NCBI RefSeq assembly: GCF_001613145.1
Contig: NZ_BDBU01000044.1
Coordinates: forward strand, 1 to 64,000
Direction of reading: 5' to 3'
DNA from: Nocardia jejuensis NBRC 103114
Lineage (GTDB): Bacteria > Actinomycetota > Actinomycetes > Mycobacteriales > Mycobacteriaceae
Length of the DNA stretch: 64,000 bases
The position numbers and the translations under genes were made by a program. Every line of letters starts with the position of its first letter. Positions within the stretch are counted from its first letter, which is position 1. Below, piece by piece: positions 24,300 through 32,300 of the stretch. Under the pieces are notes generated by a model. The model was not told the DNA's origin. It did no database searches and saw only the letters and a program-made list of their open reading frames with translations.

Positions 24300-25145
24300 A
24301 TGACCGTCGCAGTCACCGGAGCCAGTGGTCAGCTCGGACGTCTCGTGATCGAGGCGCTGTTGCGCGAGGGCGAGCAGCCGATCGCGGTGGTGCGTGATGC
24401 CGCCAAGGTCGCCGATCTGGCCGAGCGCGGCGTCGAGATCCGCGAGGCGAGCTACGACGATCCGGCCGCGCTGGACCGGGCGCTCGCGGGTGTGGACCGC
24501 GTCCTGCTGGTCTCGGGCAACGAGTTCGGCAAGCGAGTAGCCCAGCACACCAACGTGATTCGCGCCGCCGAGCGCGCCGGGGTGGAACTGCTGGCCTATG
24601 CGAGCATTCCCGGCGTCGAGACGAATCCGCTGATCCTGGCCCAGGAGCACCGCGGCACCGAAGAGGTGCTGAACGAGGCAACCGTGCCGAACGTGCGCCT
24701 GCGCAACAGCTGGTACTGGGAGAACTACACCGGCGGCCTGGCGCACGCGGTCGAGTCCGGCGTGCAGTACGGCGCCGCCGGTGCGGGCCGAGTCGCGGGC
24801 GCGGCCCGTGCCGATTACGCCGACGCCGCCGCCAAGGTGCTGACCACCGACGGCCACGCCGGCAAGATCTATGAGCTCGGTGGCGAGGCGCTCACCTATG
24901 CCGAACTGGCGCAGGCGATTTCGGAGGCCGCGGGCACGCCGGTTCGCTACCAGGATCTCCCGCAGGCCGACTACGCCGCGGCCCTCGAGCAGGCGGGTCT
25001 GGACGCGAACTACGCCGCGGTCCTCGCCGACGCCGACGCGGGCATCGCCGAGGGTGTCCTCGATGTCCGGTCCAAGGACCTGGAGAATCTGCTCGGCCGT
25101 CCCGCCACCCCGGCCGTCGAGGTCTTCCGCGCGGCCCTGGCCTGA
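24300..25145 (+). CDS. NmrA/QorB-like NAD(P)H:quinone reductase
   Basis: This 281-residue SDR-type protein has the Rossmann motif VTGASGQLGRLVIEALL and the NmrA/QorB features LLVSGNEFGKRVAQHTNVIR, LAYASIPGVETNPLILAQEH and LRNSWYWENYTGGL. These match quinone oxidoreductase 2 (YtfG) and its actinobacterial relatives. An ATG at 24300 follows GGAGG. It is divergent from the HxlR regulator, with a palindrome between them. It probably reduces quinones or senses redox state using NAD(P)H. Confidence 0.88.
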   Translation: MTVAVTGASGQLGRLVIEALLREGEQPIAVVRDAAKVADLAERGVEIREASYDDPAALDRALAGVDRVLLVSGNEFGKRVAQHTNVIRAAERAGVELLAYASIPGVETNPLILAQEHRGTEEVLNEATVPNVRLRNSWYWENYTGGLAHAVESGVQYGAAGAGRVAGAARADYADAAAKVLTTDGHAGKIYELGGEALTYAELAQAISEAAGTPVRYQDLPQADYAAALEQAGLDANYAAVLADADAGIAEGVLDVRSKDLENLLGRPATPAVEVFRAALA

Positions 25146-25154
25146 CCCGAACGC

Positions 25155-26441
25155 TCAGGAGTCGAGGGCTTCGCAGTTCCGGGCACGGTGCCTGAGCAGG
25201 ACCTGTTCGGTGGTGTTGGTGGTCAGATCCGCGGCGCGCAGGAACGCGTCGCGGGCCTCGGCGGTGCGACCCAGGCGTTCGAGCAGGTCGGCGCGAACCG
25301 CGTGCGAGAGGTGGTAGTCCTCGAGCGCTCCGGTCGCGGCGACCTTGTCGAGAAGGTCGAGTCCGGCGGCGGGGCCGTGCAGCATGGCCACCGCCACGGC
25401 GCGGTTCAGTTCCACGACCGGTGACGGAAAGCGTTCCGCGAGAACGGCGTACAGGCCCGCGATGCGCCGCCAGTCGGTGTCCGTCGCGGAGGGGGCCATG
25501 GCGTGGACGGCCGCGATGGCCGCTTGCAGGGCGTAGGAGCCCGGTGGCAGTCCCCGGGCGCGGTTCACCGATTGGGCGCGGGCCAGGGCCGCGAATCCAC
25601 GCCGGATGTACAGGCGGTTCCAATGGGATCGGTCCTGATCGGCCAGCAGCACCGGATTGTCGGCCGAGTCGGTGCGCGCGCCGAGCCGGGAGGCCTGCAG
25701 TTCCAGCAGCGCCGCGAGGGCGTGCGTCTCGGGTTCCTCGGGCAGTAGCGCGGCGAGTATGCGCGCCAGTCGCAGTGCGTCCTCGCACAATTCGGTGCGC
25801 ACCCAGGCGTCGCCGGAGGTGGCGGTGTATCCCTCGTTGAAGATCAGGTAGACGACCTCGAGCACCGAGCCCAGGCGCGCGGTCAGTTCCGGACCGTGGG
25901 GCACTTCGTAGGGCACCCGCTTGGCGGCGATGGTGCGCTTCGCGCGCACGATGCGCTGCGCCACCGTCGGTTCCGTCACCATGTACGCGCGGGCGATCTC
26001 GGTGGTGCTCAGTCCGCCGACCATGCGCAGGGTCAGGGCCGCGCGGGCGGGCGGCGTCAGCACCGGATGGCAGGCCGTGAAAATCATCCGTAGTAGGTCG
26101 TCCTGGATTCCGCTGTCCGGCAATGGAATCCAGGACGACGCCGCGTCGATCTCCACCTGCCTGCCGAGCAGTTCGAGCTTGCGCGCGAAGGTGGCATCGC
26201 GCCGGAACCGGTCCACCGCACGGTGTTTCGCGGTGAGCATGAGCCAGCCGCCCGGATTGGGCGGCACGCCGTCGCGCGGCCACTGCTCCAGCGCCGCGAC
26301 GTAGGCATCCTGGGCCAGTTCCTCCGCGACGCCGATGTCGCCGGTCATGCGGGTCAGCCCGGCCACCAGCCGCGGCCATTCGATGCGCCAGGCCGCCTCC
26401 ACGGCCCGGCGCATCCGCTCGGGGGTGTCCGGTGCACTCAT
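25155..26441 (-). CDS. ECF42-type sigma factor with TPR-like C-terminal domain
   Basis: This 428-residue protein has an ECF sigma core. Region 2 spans about residues 14-85 (EELAQDAYVAALEQWPRDG, NPGGWLMLTAKHRAVDRFRR). Region 4 spans about 118-170 (RAALTLRMVGGLSTTEIARA, TVAQRIVRAKRTI). A long helical extension with FNEGYT and LNRAVAVAMLHGPAAGLDLL is the DUF6596/TPR domain typical of group ECF42. It lies directly downstream of a YciI/DGPF gene, the conserved partner of this group. ECF42 factors have no anti-sigma factor and are thought to be controlled through the C-terminal domain. Confidence 0.9.
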   Translation of the reverse strand: MSAPDTPERMRRAVEAAWRIEWPRLVAGLTRMTGDIGVAEELAQDAYVAALEQWPRDGVPPNPGGWLMLTAKHRAVDRFRRDATFARKLELLGRQVEIDAASSWIPLPDSGIQDDLLRMIFTACHPVLTPPARAALTLRMVGGLSTTEIARAYMVTEPTVAQRIVRAKRTIAAKRVPYEVPHGPELTARLGSVLEVVYLIFNEGYTATSGDAWVRTELCEDALRLARILAALLPEEPETHALAALLELQASRLGARTDSADNPVLLADQDRSHWNRLYIRRGFAALARAQSVNRARGLPPGSYALQAAIAAVHAMAPSATDTDWRRIAGLYAVLAERFPSPVVELNRAVAVAMLHGPAAGLDLLDKVAATGALEDYHLSHAVRADLLERLGRTAEARDAFLRAADLTTNTTEQVLLRHRARNCEALDS

Positions 26442-26523
26442 CGGCGCCGGTGCTCCCGCACGCGCCGGATCGATTGCCGCGCACGCCTGTTCACCCGCGC
26501 CCGCCCGCCTGCTCGGATCGGCG

Positions 26524-26880
26524 TCACTCCTGATCGGCGAGTTGCCGGACCTCGACCTCGATATCCCACTCGTTCCCGTGCACCCGCAGGAACCGCGACG
26601 CCCATTCCACCGCCTCCTCGGTCGAGCGAGTCTGCAGCAGACAGTAGCCCCCGATGAACTCCTTGGATTCGATGAACGGGCCGTCGGTGACGGTCTGGAC
26701 GCCGCCGGTCTGCCGGATCCGAGTGCCCTCCTCGATCGGATGCAGGCCGTTGGTGTCGAGCAGCACGCCCGCCTTGGTCATCTCCTCGATCAGCACGTTC
26801 ATCTCGGCCATCAACTTCTCGTCGGGGCCGGCATCGGGAACGGTCGCGGGGTCGAGGCGGATCAGCACCATGTGTCGCAT
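26524..26880 (-). CDS. YciI-family DGPF protein
   Basis: This 118-residue ferredoxin-like-fold protein carries the defining motif TVTDGPFIESKEFIGGYCLL (DGPF at 66-69). Such proteins accompany ECF42 sigma factors and are known targets of them. The ATG at 26880 has an AAGGAG site about 8 nt upstream. It is the first gene of a two-gene unit with the sigma factor (82 bp gap). Biochemical function is unknown. Confidence 0.92.
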   Translation of the reverse strand: MRHMVLIRLDPATVPDAGPDEKLMAEMNVLIEEMTKAGVLLDTNGLHPIEEGTRIRQTGGVQTVTDGPFIESKEFIGGYCLLQTRSTEEAVEWASRFLRVHGNEWDIEVEVRQLADQE

Positions 26881-26931
26881 ATCGGAATCTCCTTCGAGGG
26901 CGGGACCGCTTGTCGATCCTCTATACAGTCC

Positions 26932-26957
26932 TCGAACGCAGGCACGCGGAATCGACA
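26932..26957 (-). promoter_or_regulatory. Candidate ECF42 promoter
   Basis: On the minus strand TGTCGA (26957-26952) is followed after 17 nt by CGA (26934-26932), about 50 nt before the DGPF gene. This matches the TGTCGA / CGA motif reported for ECF42 factors and suggests autoregulation. The -35 box sits on the edge of the preceding gene's terminator stem. Confidence 0.6.
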
Positions 26958-26988
26958 TGCTCGCCGAAGAAAGTTCCGGCGAGCATGT
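26955..26988 (-). terminator. Hairpin after transglycosylase-like gene
   Basis: A perfect 12-bp stem, ACATGCTCGCCG with its complement, encloses a 10-nt loop 9 nt beyond the stop of the gene at 26998. It overlaps the candidate ECF42 -35 element by three bases. Confidence 0.7.
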
Positions 26989-26997
26989 TCGCGCAGG

Positions 26998-27546
26998 TCA
27001 GTACCAGTGGTGTTGCTGCCAGAACGCCCACGCGGCGGCGGGGCTGCCGTAGCGCTCGTTCATGTAGCGGTAGGCCCAGCGCAGTTGGGTCACCGGGTTG
27101 AACATCCAATCGGGTCCGGCGGTGAACATCTTCTCCGCGGGGAGCGCCTGGGCCAGGCCGTACGCGCCCGAGGACGGGTTCACGGCGAACACCCGCCAGC
27201 TGCTCTCGTGCGAGATCACCTCGTCGAACGCCCAGAACTGGTCGAGCGGAACGATGGTGAGCGCCACCGTCTTCAGGGCCGGGGCCGGGTAGATGAACGA
27301 CGGTTCCAGCAGACCTGCCAGCCCGACGACGACCTGGCGGGTGACGGCCGAGGAGGAAACGGCGGTCAGTGACTCGGCGACTCCGGACGAGAGCCCGTTC
27401 AGCCCCGCCGCGACCTGCGGCAGGGTGGTCTCGGACAGCGCCGCCAGGTTCTCGAACTCGTCCATGGGCGCTGCCTGCGCGGTGGGACTGCCGCAACCGA
27501 TCGCTATCGGCGCCAGTGCGGCCATCAGCAAAACGAGTGCTTTCAC
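26998..27546 (-). CDS. Secreted lytic transglycosylase-like protein (SLT/lysozyme fold)
   Basis: This 182-residue protein has an N-terminal signal sequence with a possible lipobox AIGC (Cys 18) and an AQA-A alternative cleavage site. The C-terminal domain has ISHESSWRVFAVNPSSGAYG (likely catalytic Glu 114), LAQALP and WAYRYMNERYGSPAAAWAFW. This is the lysozyme-like SLT module of actinobacterial cell-wall enzymes. It probably cleaves peptidoglycan at the cell surface. The start is GTG (GTGAAAGCA). Confidence 0.85.
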   Translation of the reverse strand: MKALVLLMAALAPIAIGCGSPTAQAAPMDEFENLAALSETTLPQVAAGLNGLSSGVAESLTAVSSSAVTRQVVVGLAGLLEPSFIYPAPALKTVALTIVPLDQFWAFDEVISHESSWRVFAVNPSSGAYGLAQALPAEKMFTAGPDWMFNPVTQLRWAYRYMNERYGSPAAAWAFWQQHHWY

Positions 27547-27698
27547 GACTAGTGGTCGAATGCCTGGTTTTCCAATGAAGAACGGCGATCCGAACCTCGA
27601 CCGAATCGGACATTACGACAATTCGGACAGTCGATCCCGTCTGCGGCGCGGCGAGTCGCCGAGTTTCCCGCGACCCGCCGCGCGGACGTCGATGCGAT

Positions 27699-28076
27699 TC
27701 AGACCCACTGCACCAGCTGAATGATGATGCCGTTGGGGTCGACGGTCTGGAAATACCGTTCACCCCACGGCTCGGTCTCGATCGGCGTCACGATCGGCAC
27801 GCCCTCCTGGCGAACCCGCTCGTATTCGGTGTCGATGTCGTCCACCACGAACACCACGAGCAGCCCCTGACCGGCCGCACCCGCGATCCGTTCCGGCTTG
27901 AACGTGGAGAGCCCGGTCCGCAGATAGATGATGGTGAGCCCGGCGTCCGGCCGATCCAGCGAGATGAACCCGTCCGCCGACATCTGCTCGACGAACCCGA
28001 AGTGCTCGATCAGGAACGCCGCGGACGCGCTCGGATCGGCCACGTTCAACGAGACTGCGGAAGCGGTGATGTGCAA
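27699..28076 (-). CDS. VOC-family (glyoxalase-like) protein
   Basis: This 125-residue glyoxalase/bleomycin-resistance fold protein shows the paired beta-alpha-beta modules: SLNVADPSASAAFLIEHFGF, LVVFVVDDIDTEYERV, and the final WGERYFQTVDPNGIIIQLVQ. Metal ligands and substrate cannot be assigned with confidence. The start is probably TTG at 28076, just after AGGAGG, because family members begin right there; spacing is short. Tandem GTTGTACG repeats lie upstream. Confidence 0.82.
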   Translation of the reverse strand: MHITASAVSLNVADPSASAAFLIEHFGFVEQMSADGFISLDRPDAGLTIIYLRTGLSTFKPERIAGAAGQGLLVVFVVDDIDTEYERVRQEGVPIVTPIETEPWGERYFQTVDPNGIIIQLVQWV

Positions 28077-28105
28077 GGGCCCTCCTGAGGTAATAAACTC
28101 CGTAC

Positions 28106-28127
28106 GTTGTACGTAATTAGTTGTACG
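28106..28127. promoter_or_regulatory. Direct GTTGTACG repeat, candidate operator
   Basis: GTTGTACG occurs at 28106 and again at 28120, 14 bp apart, and the first copy also forms CGTAC-GTT-GTACG with the upstream bases. The site is AT-rich and 30-50 nt upstream of the VOC gene. No regulator gene is adjacent, so the binding factor is unknown. Confidence 0.45.
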
Positions 28128-28262
28128 AAAATTCCCACCTCTTCGCACTGTGATGTGGATCACTCGATTGTGGGAGGTCACAAGCACTTCGGATTCGGGC
28201 GACCTCGAGCGGGGGTGGCGGTTTCGCCGTGTGGTGGGGTGGGGCGGGGCAGAATCGGGGGC

Positions 28263-29126
28263 ATGCCGCGCTCGGCCCCGTCCATCGTCGCCGCCGAAAT
28301 CTTCACCAAGGCCGCGCAACCGGTGATTCCGGTGGGCGAGGGGTTGGTGTTGCGGGCCTGGCTGCGACGGGACGCGCTGGAGGTGTTCGGGGCGTTCCAG
28401 GACCCGGCGATTCGGCGATGGCATGTGCGGTCGGCCGATTCGGTGGAAGAGGTCGAGGACTGGGTCGACGCGTGGGCGCGGAGCTGGCGCGGGGCCGTCG
28501 ACGCGAATTGGGCTGTGGCAGACAGTCGTACGGGGCGGATCGCCGGGCGGGTGTCACTGCGGGAGATGGTGTTGCCGCAGGGATATGCCGAGGTCGCGTA
28601 TTGGGTTGCGCCACATGCCAGGGGACGGGGTGTCGCGCCGCGCGCGGTGGCGGCGATGACGGCGTGGGCGTTCGAGGTGGCCGGTTTTCACCGGTTGGAG
28701 TTGCGGCATTCGGTGCACAATGCGCAGTCGTGCCGGGTGGCGGCGAAATCGGGGTTCGCGCTGGAGGGCGTGAATCGCAGTGCGGCCCTGCACGAGGACG
28801 GGTGGCACGACATGCATCTGCACGCCCGCGTGCGCGGGGACCGGCTCGGCGAGGCGACCGTGTCGCCATGGCTTCAGGACGCCACTGTCTCGCGCGCGGC
28901 CACCGAAGAGATGTTCACCGTCGCCGTGCCCGAACCGCGCTCGGGTCAGGTCGCGGACGTGCGCCCGGGTCGTGTGACCGACGCGCACGCCGAACGGGAA
29001 CCGGATGCGCGGGCGAACCCCCAGCCGGTGGTTCCCGGGGCGGAGACGCAACCTGTCGTGCGTCGTCCGCCGCGTCATCGCGCCGGCCGACGACTCAGTG
29101 GTCGGTTTGGATTCGCAGGGCCGTGA
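28263..29126 (+). CDS. RimJ/RimL-type GNAT acetyltransferase with Pro/Arg tail
   Basis: This 287-residue protein has a GNAT domain in its first roughly 180 residues: LVLRAWLRRDALEVF, AYWVAPHARGRGVAPRAVAA (acetyl-CoA site), FHRLELRHSVHNAQSCRVAA and SGFALEGVNRSAALHEDGWH. These are hallmarks of RimJ/RimL N-terminal acetyltransferases. The remaining roughly 100 residues are rich in Arg, Pro, Ala and Val and look disordered. The 3' end overlaps the convergent CMD gene by 32 bp, so the tail may be an unconstrained extension. The ATG at 28263 is chosen. Confidence 0.85.
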   Translation: MPRSAPSIVAAEIFTKAAQPVIPVGEGLVLRAWLRRDALEVFGAFQDPAIRRWHVRSADSVEEVEDWVDAWARSWRGAVDANWAVADSRTGRIAGRVSLREMVLPQGYAEVAYWVAPHARGRGVAPRAVAAMTAWAFEVAGFHRLELRHSVHNAQSCRVAAKSGFALEGVNRSAALHEDGWHDMHLHARVRGDRLGEATVSPWLQDATVSRAATEEMFTVAVPEPRSGQVADVRPGRVTDAHAEREPDARANPQPVVPGAETQPVVRRPPRHRAGRRLSGRFGFAGP

Positions 29127-29634
29127 TGGTGCTGGCCAGTCCCTCGTATTGGTTTGTGAGCAGCACGATTTCGATGAGTTTGCGCTCGTCGAAGTGCGCG
29201 GCGAGGCCCTGCCAGGCGGCATCGTCCAGATCGCGAGTCGCCACGAGCTGGTCGACGGCGACGAGCAGCGCGCGCTCCTGATCGGTCCACCCGGCCGCAT
29301 CCGGACCCTGGCGCAGCCGCTCCAGGATCTCCTGGGTGACGCCCGCCTTCTTCCCGAGCCGAATGTGATGATCCATCTCGTACTCGCAGGCCCGCAGATG
29401 CGCGACTCGGATGATCACCAGCTCGGATTCGTACCGCCGCAGACTTCCGCCGGGCATCAGCTTCCCGGAAAAGTGCAACCACCCCCGAAACAGCCCACCG
29501 GTCCGTCCCAGCGTAGAGAAAAGATGCGCGTCATCCGTGCCCGCGGCACGCGAGAGCACCTGCCAGACAACCCAATTGACCGGACCGAGCTCCCGGAACC
29601 GTCCGGGAGCAATACGTGGCTGCGTCGACACCAT
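29095..29634 (-). CDS. Carboxymuconolactone decarboxylase-fold protein
   Basis: This 179-residue AhpD-like protein has the core ESELVIIRVAHLRACEYEMD, then HHIRLGKKAGV and LVAVDQLVATRDLDDAAWQG. The CxxC of AhpD is replaced by C-x-Y-E (ACEYEMDHH), so thiol peroxidase chemistry is unlikely; many actinobacterial CMD proteins share this form. It converges and overlaps with the GNAT gene. Function unknown. Confidence 0.82.
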   Translation of the reverse strand: MVSTQPRIAPGRFRELGPVNWVVWQVLSRAAGTDDAHLFSTLGRTGGLFRGWLHFSGKLMPGGSLRRYESELVIIRVAHLRACEYEMDHHIRLGKKAGVTQEILERLRQGPDAAGWTDQERALLVAVDQLVATRDLDDAAWQGLAAHFDERKLIEIVLLTNQYEGLASTITALRIQTDH

Positions 29635-29808
29635 GCCTCACGCTAACAGCCGTACCGACCGGTAACCAGCGCCTGACCCGCCTCGGGTCGGCGCCGAAGC
29701 GGCCCTGCGCTCTCCCGATGGCGGTGCGGGACTTCCGGAGTGCGCATCGGCCAGGCGGGTATCGAGTCCGACCGGGCCGGCCGGACTTCGAGGCTCCCGT
29801 CACGACGA

Positions 29809-29844
29809 GGACCCCGGCGCCGCGCGGGGGCGGCACCGGGGTCC
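29809..29844. terminator. GC hairpin, possible terminator
   Basis: GGACCCCGG-C-GCCGC pairs with GCGGC-A-CCGGGGTCC (one mismatch) around a 6-nt loop. No gene ends just before it on either strand, so it may end an unannotated transcript. Confidence 0.45.
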
Positions 29845-30232
29845 GGGGTGGATACGACCGTCTACCTAGGGGGGATTCGGTAGGACCGGCCCGCCGGGAA
29901 GATCGAGGCGGGCGATCGGACGGTCGCGTACTTACTTTTCTCGGGGGTTATCCAGTACTTCTTCGTGCTCGACGGCCTACGGACCCTGCTTCGGTCCTCA
30001 GCGTTCGACCGTCGTCCCTCTACTCACGGGTAGTTCTTATCTCCCGTGCTCTTGGGATTTTTCCTTCACTTGCAACGAACGTAAATCTATCAGTCGGATC
30101 TGCGTATGTCTATATCCAAAACTGGAGATTTTTTGTAGCGGCGATGCGGAGACGAGAGCCATCCGTGCGCCCGGCGGCACCGAACCACAGACGGTTTCGC
30201 AAACCATTTCCGGCGCTGTCCGGATACGTCCA

Positions 30233-30269
30233 GGTCCGGCGGGGACCCGAATCCTCCCCCCGCCGGACC
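30233..30269. other. Perfect 12-bp hairpin upstream of STAS gene
   Basis: GGTCCGGCGGGG (30233-30244) pairs exactly with CCCCGCCGGACC (30258-30269) around 13 nt, about 135 nt before the STAS start. It could be a terminator for an upstream RNA or a leader structure. Confidence 0.45.
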
Positions 30270-30403
30270 GGGGCCGTCGTTGCGGTCCCGGTCCGTGGTC
30301 CCGTGAACCATCGAGGCCCGTCCCCTGAATCATCAAGGCCCCGAGCATGTTCGGATTTCCCGATCGGGGTTCCCCTGTCGGACCTGCTTCGTACTATGGG
30401 TGG

Positions 30404-30766
30404 GTGGCCAACAACACGAGCGTGTCCGGCCGCGCACACATCGTGTTGCCCCTGGACACCCAGAAGATCGCCGCCGACGTCCTCGTCCGGGTCGGCGGAG
30501 AACTGGACCTGCCCACCGTCGCCGCACTCGACGCGGGCCTTCGCGCGGCGCAGAATCTGACCGTCCCCGGTGGGCGACTACTGGTCGATCTGAGTGACGC
30601 CACCTTCCTCGGCGTGACCTCCATGAACGCCCTCGAAGCCGCCTACCGCCGCTGTGCCGCGATCGGGGTCGCCCTGTCGCTGCGGGGCGTGTGCGCGAGC
30701 ATCGCCCGTCATCTCGCCGCGGCGGGCCTGGGCCACCTGGCCCCCGATCCGCTTCGGGCAGGCTGA
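30404..30766 (+). CDS. STAS-domain anti-anti-sigma factor-like protein
   Basis: This is a 120-residue single-domain STAS protein: VLVRVGGELDLPTVAALDAG, then RLLVDLSDATFLGVTSMNAL. In SpoIIAA-type proteins the phosphorylated Ser follows F-x-D-S; here the equivalent segment reads FLGVTSM, so a Thr would take that place. It may act in partner switching with a kinase/anti-sigma factor, but none is encoded nearby. GTG at 30404 is chosen over an upstream ATG (30347); a TACTAT lies just upstream and would fit a leaderless transcript. Confidence 0.75.
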   Translation: MANNTSVSGRAHIVLPLDTQKIAADVLVRVGGELDLPTVAALDAGLRAAQNLTVPGGRLLVDLSDATFLGVTSMNALEAAYRRCAAIGVALSLRGVCASIARHLAAAGLGHLAPDPLRAG

Positions 30767-30850
30767 ATCACTCAGACGTCCCACCGAATCACCACCGGGC
30801 AATCCCGAAAACCGAAGGGGCGGAACAGTAGAGCCGGTGAGGCGTGGTCG

Positions 30851-31549
30851 CTACTCGCGCACGGCGCGGGCGAGTTTGGTGAGTTCGAGGGCGCGGCGGG
30901 CTCGGGCCAGGACATGGGCTCGGGAGCTGGTGAGGTGGGACAGGAGGGTGCGCAGGGCGGAGTCGAGGTCGTCGGTGAGGAGGTCTTCGGCGATGGTTAT
31001 GTGGTCGGCGGCCATGATGGCGATGCGCTCGGGGGTGGGCATGTCCAGAGCGCGGACGGGGCGCACTCGGGCGTAGACGGTGGCGAGGGCGTCGGCCAGG
31101 GCGGTGTTGCCGGAGGCGGCGAGAATGGTGAGGTGGAAGCGCTCGTCGGCGGCGATGAGCGCGGTGCCCGGTTCGGGTGGGTGGGCGCGCAGGCGCTTCC
31201 AGGCGTCGAGTTCCTCTTCGATCGCGACGGCGTCGTGCCGGCGGGTGTGCGGTGCGTGATTGCGCTGGATTCCCCTGGACTCCAGCACGATTCGCAGTTC
31301 GTACAGATCGCCCAGCTCGTCCACGCGGGGTCGGTAGGGGTAGAGGCCGTCGGGATGCCGTTCGAGCAGTCCGTCGGCGAAGAGCCGGGCCAGGGCTTCG
31401 CGGACGGGAGTGCGTGAGACGCCGTACGTTTCGGCGAGGCGTTCCTCGCCGAGCCGTTCGGTCGGTATCAGCGCCCCGGCCGCGAGATCCCGCTGCATCG
31501 CTCGATAGACCCGCTCGGACAACGGAATACGCCCCCTGCGCGCGTTCAC
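30851..31549 (-). CDS. GntR-family regulator (FCD subfamily)
   Basis: This 232-residue regulator has an N-terminal winged helix (RIPLSERVYRAMQRDLAAGA, ERLGEERLAETYGVSRTPVR, EALARLFADGLLERHP) and an all-helical FCD ligand domain with metal-type His/Asp positions (AADERFHLTILAASGN). The GTG at 31549 begins 10 nt after the urtE stop, so it is probably the last gene of the urea-transport operon and may regulate it or urea/nitrogen use. The ligand is unknown. Confidence 0.87.
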   Translation of the reverse strand: MNARRGRIPLSERVYRAMQRDLAAGALIPTERLGEERLAETYGVSRTPVREALARLFADGLLERHPDGLYPYRPRVDELGDLYELRIVLESRGIQRNHAPHTRRHDAVAIEEELDAWKRLRAHPPEPGTALIAADERFHLTILAASGNTALADALATVYARVRPVRALDMPTPERIAIMAADHITIAEDLLTDDLDSALRTLLSHLTSSRAHVLARARRALELTKLARAVRE

Positions 31550-31559
31550 GCCCGACCGA

Positions 31560-32252
31560 TCAGATCGCCATTGCCAGGCGGACGGAGGATTCCGCGCCCG
31601 CGCCACCGATGCCCGAAGAGGTGATGCGCCCCGACTGCAGCACGTAGTACTGCTGCGCGGCCTGCAGGGCGAACCCGATGTGCTGCTCGACCAGCAGCAC
31701 GCTGAGTCCACCGCGCTCGGTGAGGTCGATGATCGTGCGTTCGATCTCGGCCACCACCGAGGGCTGGATGCCCTCGGTGGGCTCGTCGAGGATGAGCAGC
31801 TTCGGCTCGGTGATCAGCGCCCGTGCGATGGCCAGCTGCTGCCGCTGCCCGCCGGACAGCAGCCCGGCCTTGCGCGTGAGCAGTTCCTTCAACGCGGGGA
31901 ACAGATCCAGCGATTCGGCGACCAGCTCCCGGCCGCGCTTGCGCCCGTCCGCCACCACCTGGAGGTTCTCCATGGTCGAGAGCTGCGGGAACGACTGCTG
32001 TCCCTGCGGCACGTACGCGATGCCGCGCTTGACCCGTCGCGACGGTGACATCTTGGAGATGTCGTCCCCGTCGAACCGAATCTTCCCGGACTTGACCGGC
32101 AGCAGCCCGACGGCCGCGCGCAGCAGCGAGGTCTTGCCCGCGCCGTTGTGGCCCATGATGGCGACCACCTGATCGTCCGGAACCGTCAGCGACACACCGT
32201 GAATCACCTCGGTGCGGCCGTAGGCCGTGTGCAGGTCGGCGATTTCTAGCAT
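31560..32252 (-). CDS. urtE: Urea ABC transporter ATPase UrtE
   Basis: This 230-residue ATPase has Walker A GHNGAGKTS, signature LLSGGQRQQLAIARAL, Walker B LLILDEPTEGIQPSVV and H-loop LLVEQHIG. The EGIQPSVV stretch after Walker B is characteristic of UrtE. It pairs with UrtD on the UrtBC permease to import urea at low concentration. It is fifth in the urtABCDE order on the minus strand. Confidence 0.93.
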   Translation of the reverse strand: MLEIADLHTAYGRTEVIHGVSLTVPDDQVVAIMGHNGAGKTSLLRAAVGLLPVKSGKIRFDGDDISKMSPSRRVKRGIAYVPQGQQSFPQLSTMENLQVVADGRKRGRELVAESLDLFPALKELLTRKAGLLSGGQRQQLAIARALITEPKLLILDEPTEGIQPSVVAEIERTIIDLTERGGLSVLLVEQHIGFALQAAQQYYVLQSGRITSSGIGGAGAESSVRLAMAI

Positions 32253-32300
32253 GGGCGGCCCTCCTGGATCGGGGTGGTGCGTTCTCGCCTGGGCGGCAGG

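Larger units (their letters stand above)
29635..30403. other. Intergenic region with strong hairpins
   Basis: These 769 bp have no supportable gene. They contain a GC hairpin (29809-29844), a T-rich patch (CTTACTTTTCTCGG near 29931), an AT-rich promoter-like patch with TCTATATCC and a run of six T (about 30080-30140), and a 12-bp perfect hairpin (30233-30269). Small RNAs or long leader regions of the STAS gene are possible but unproven. Confidence 0.5.
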
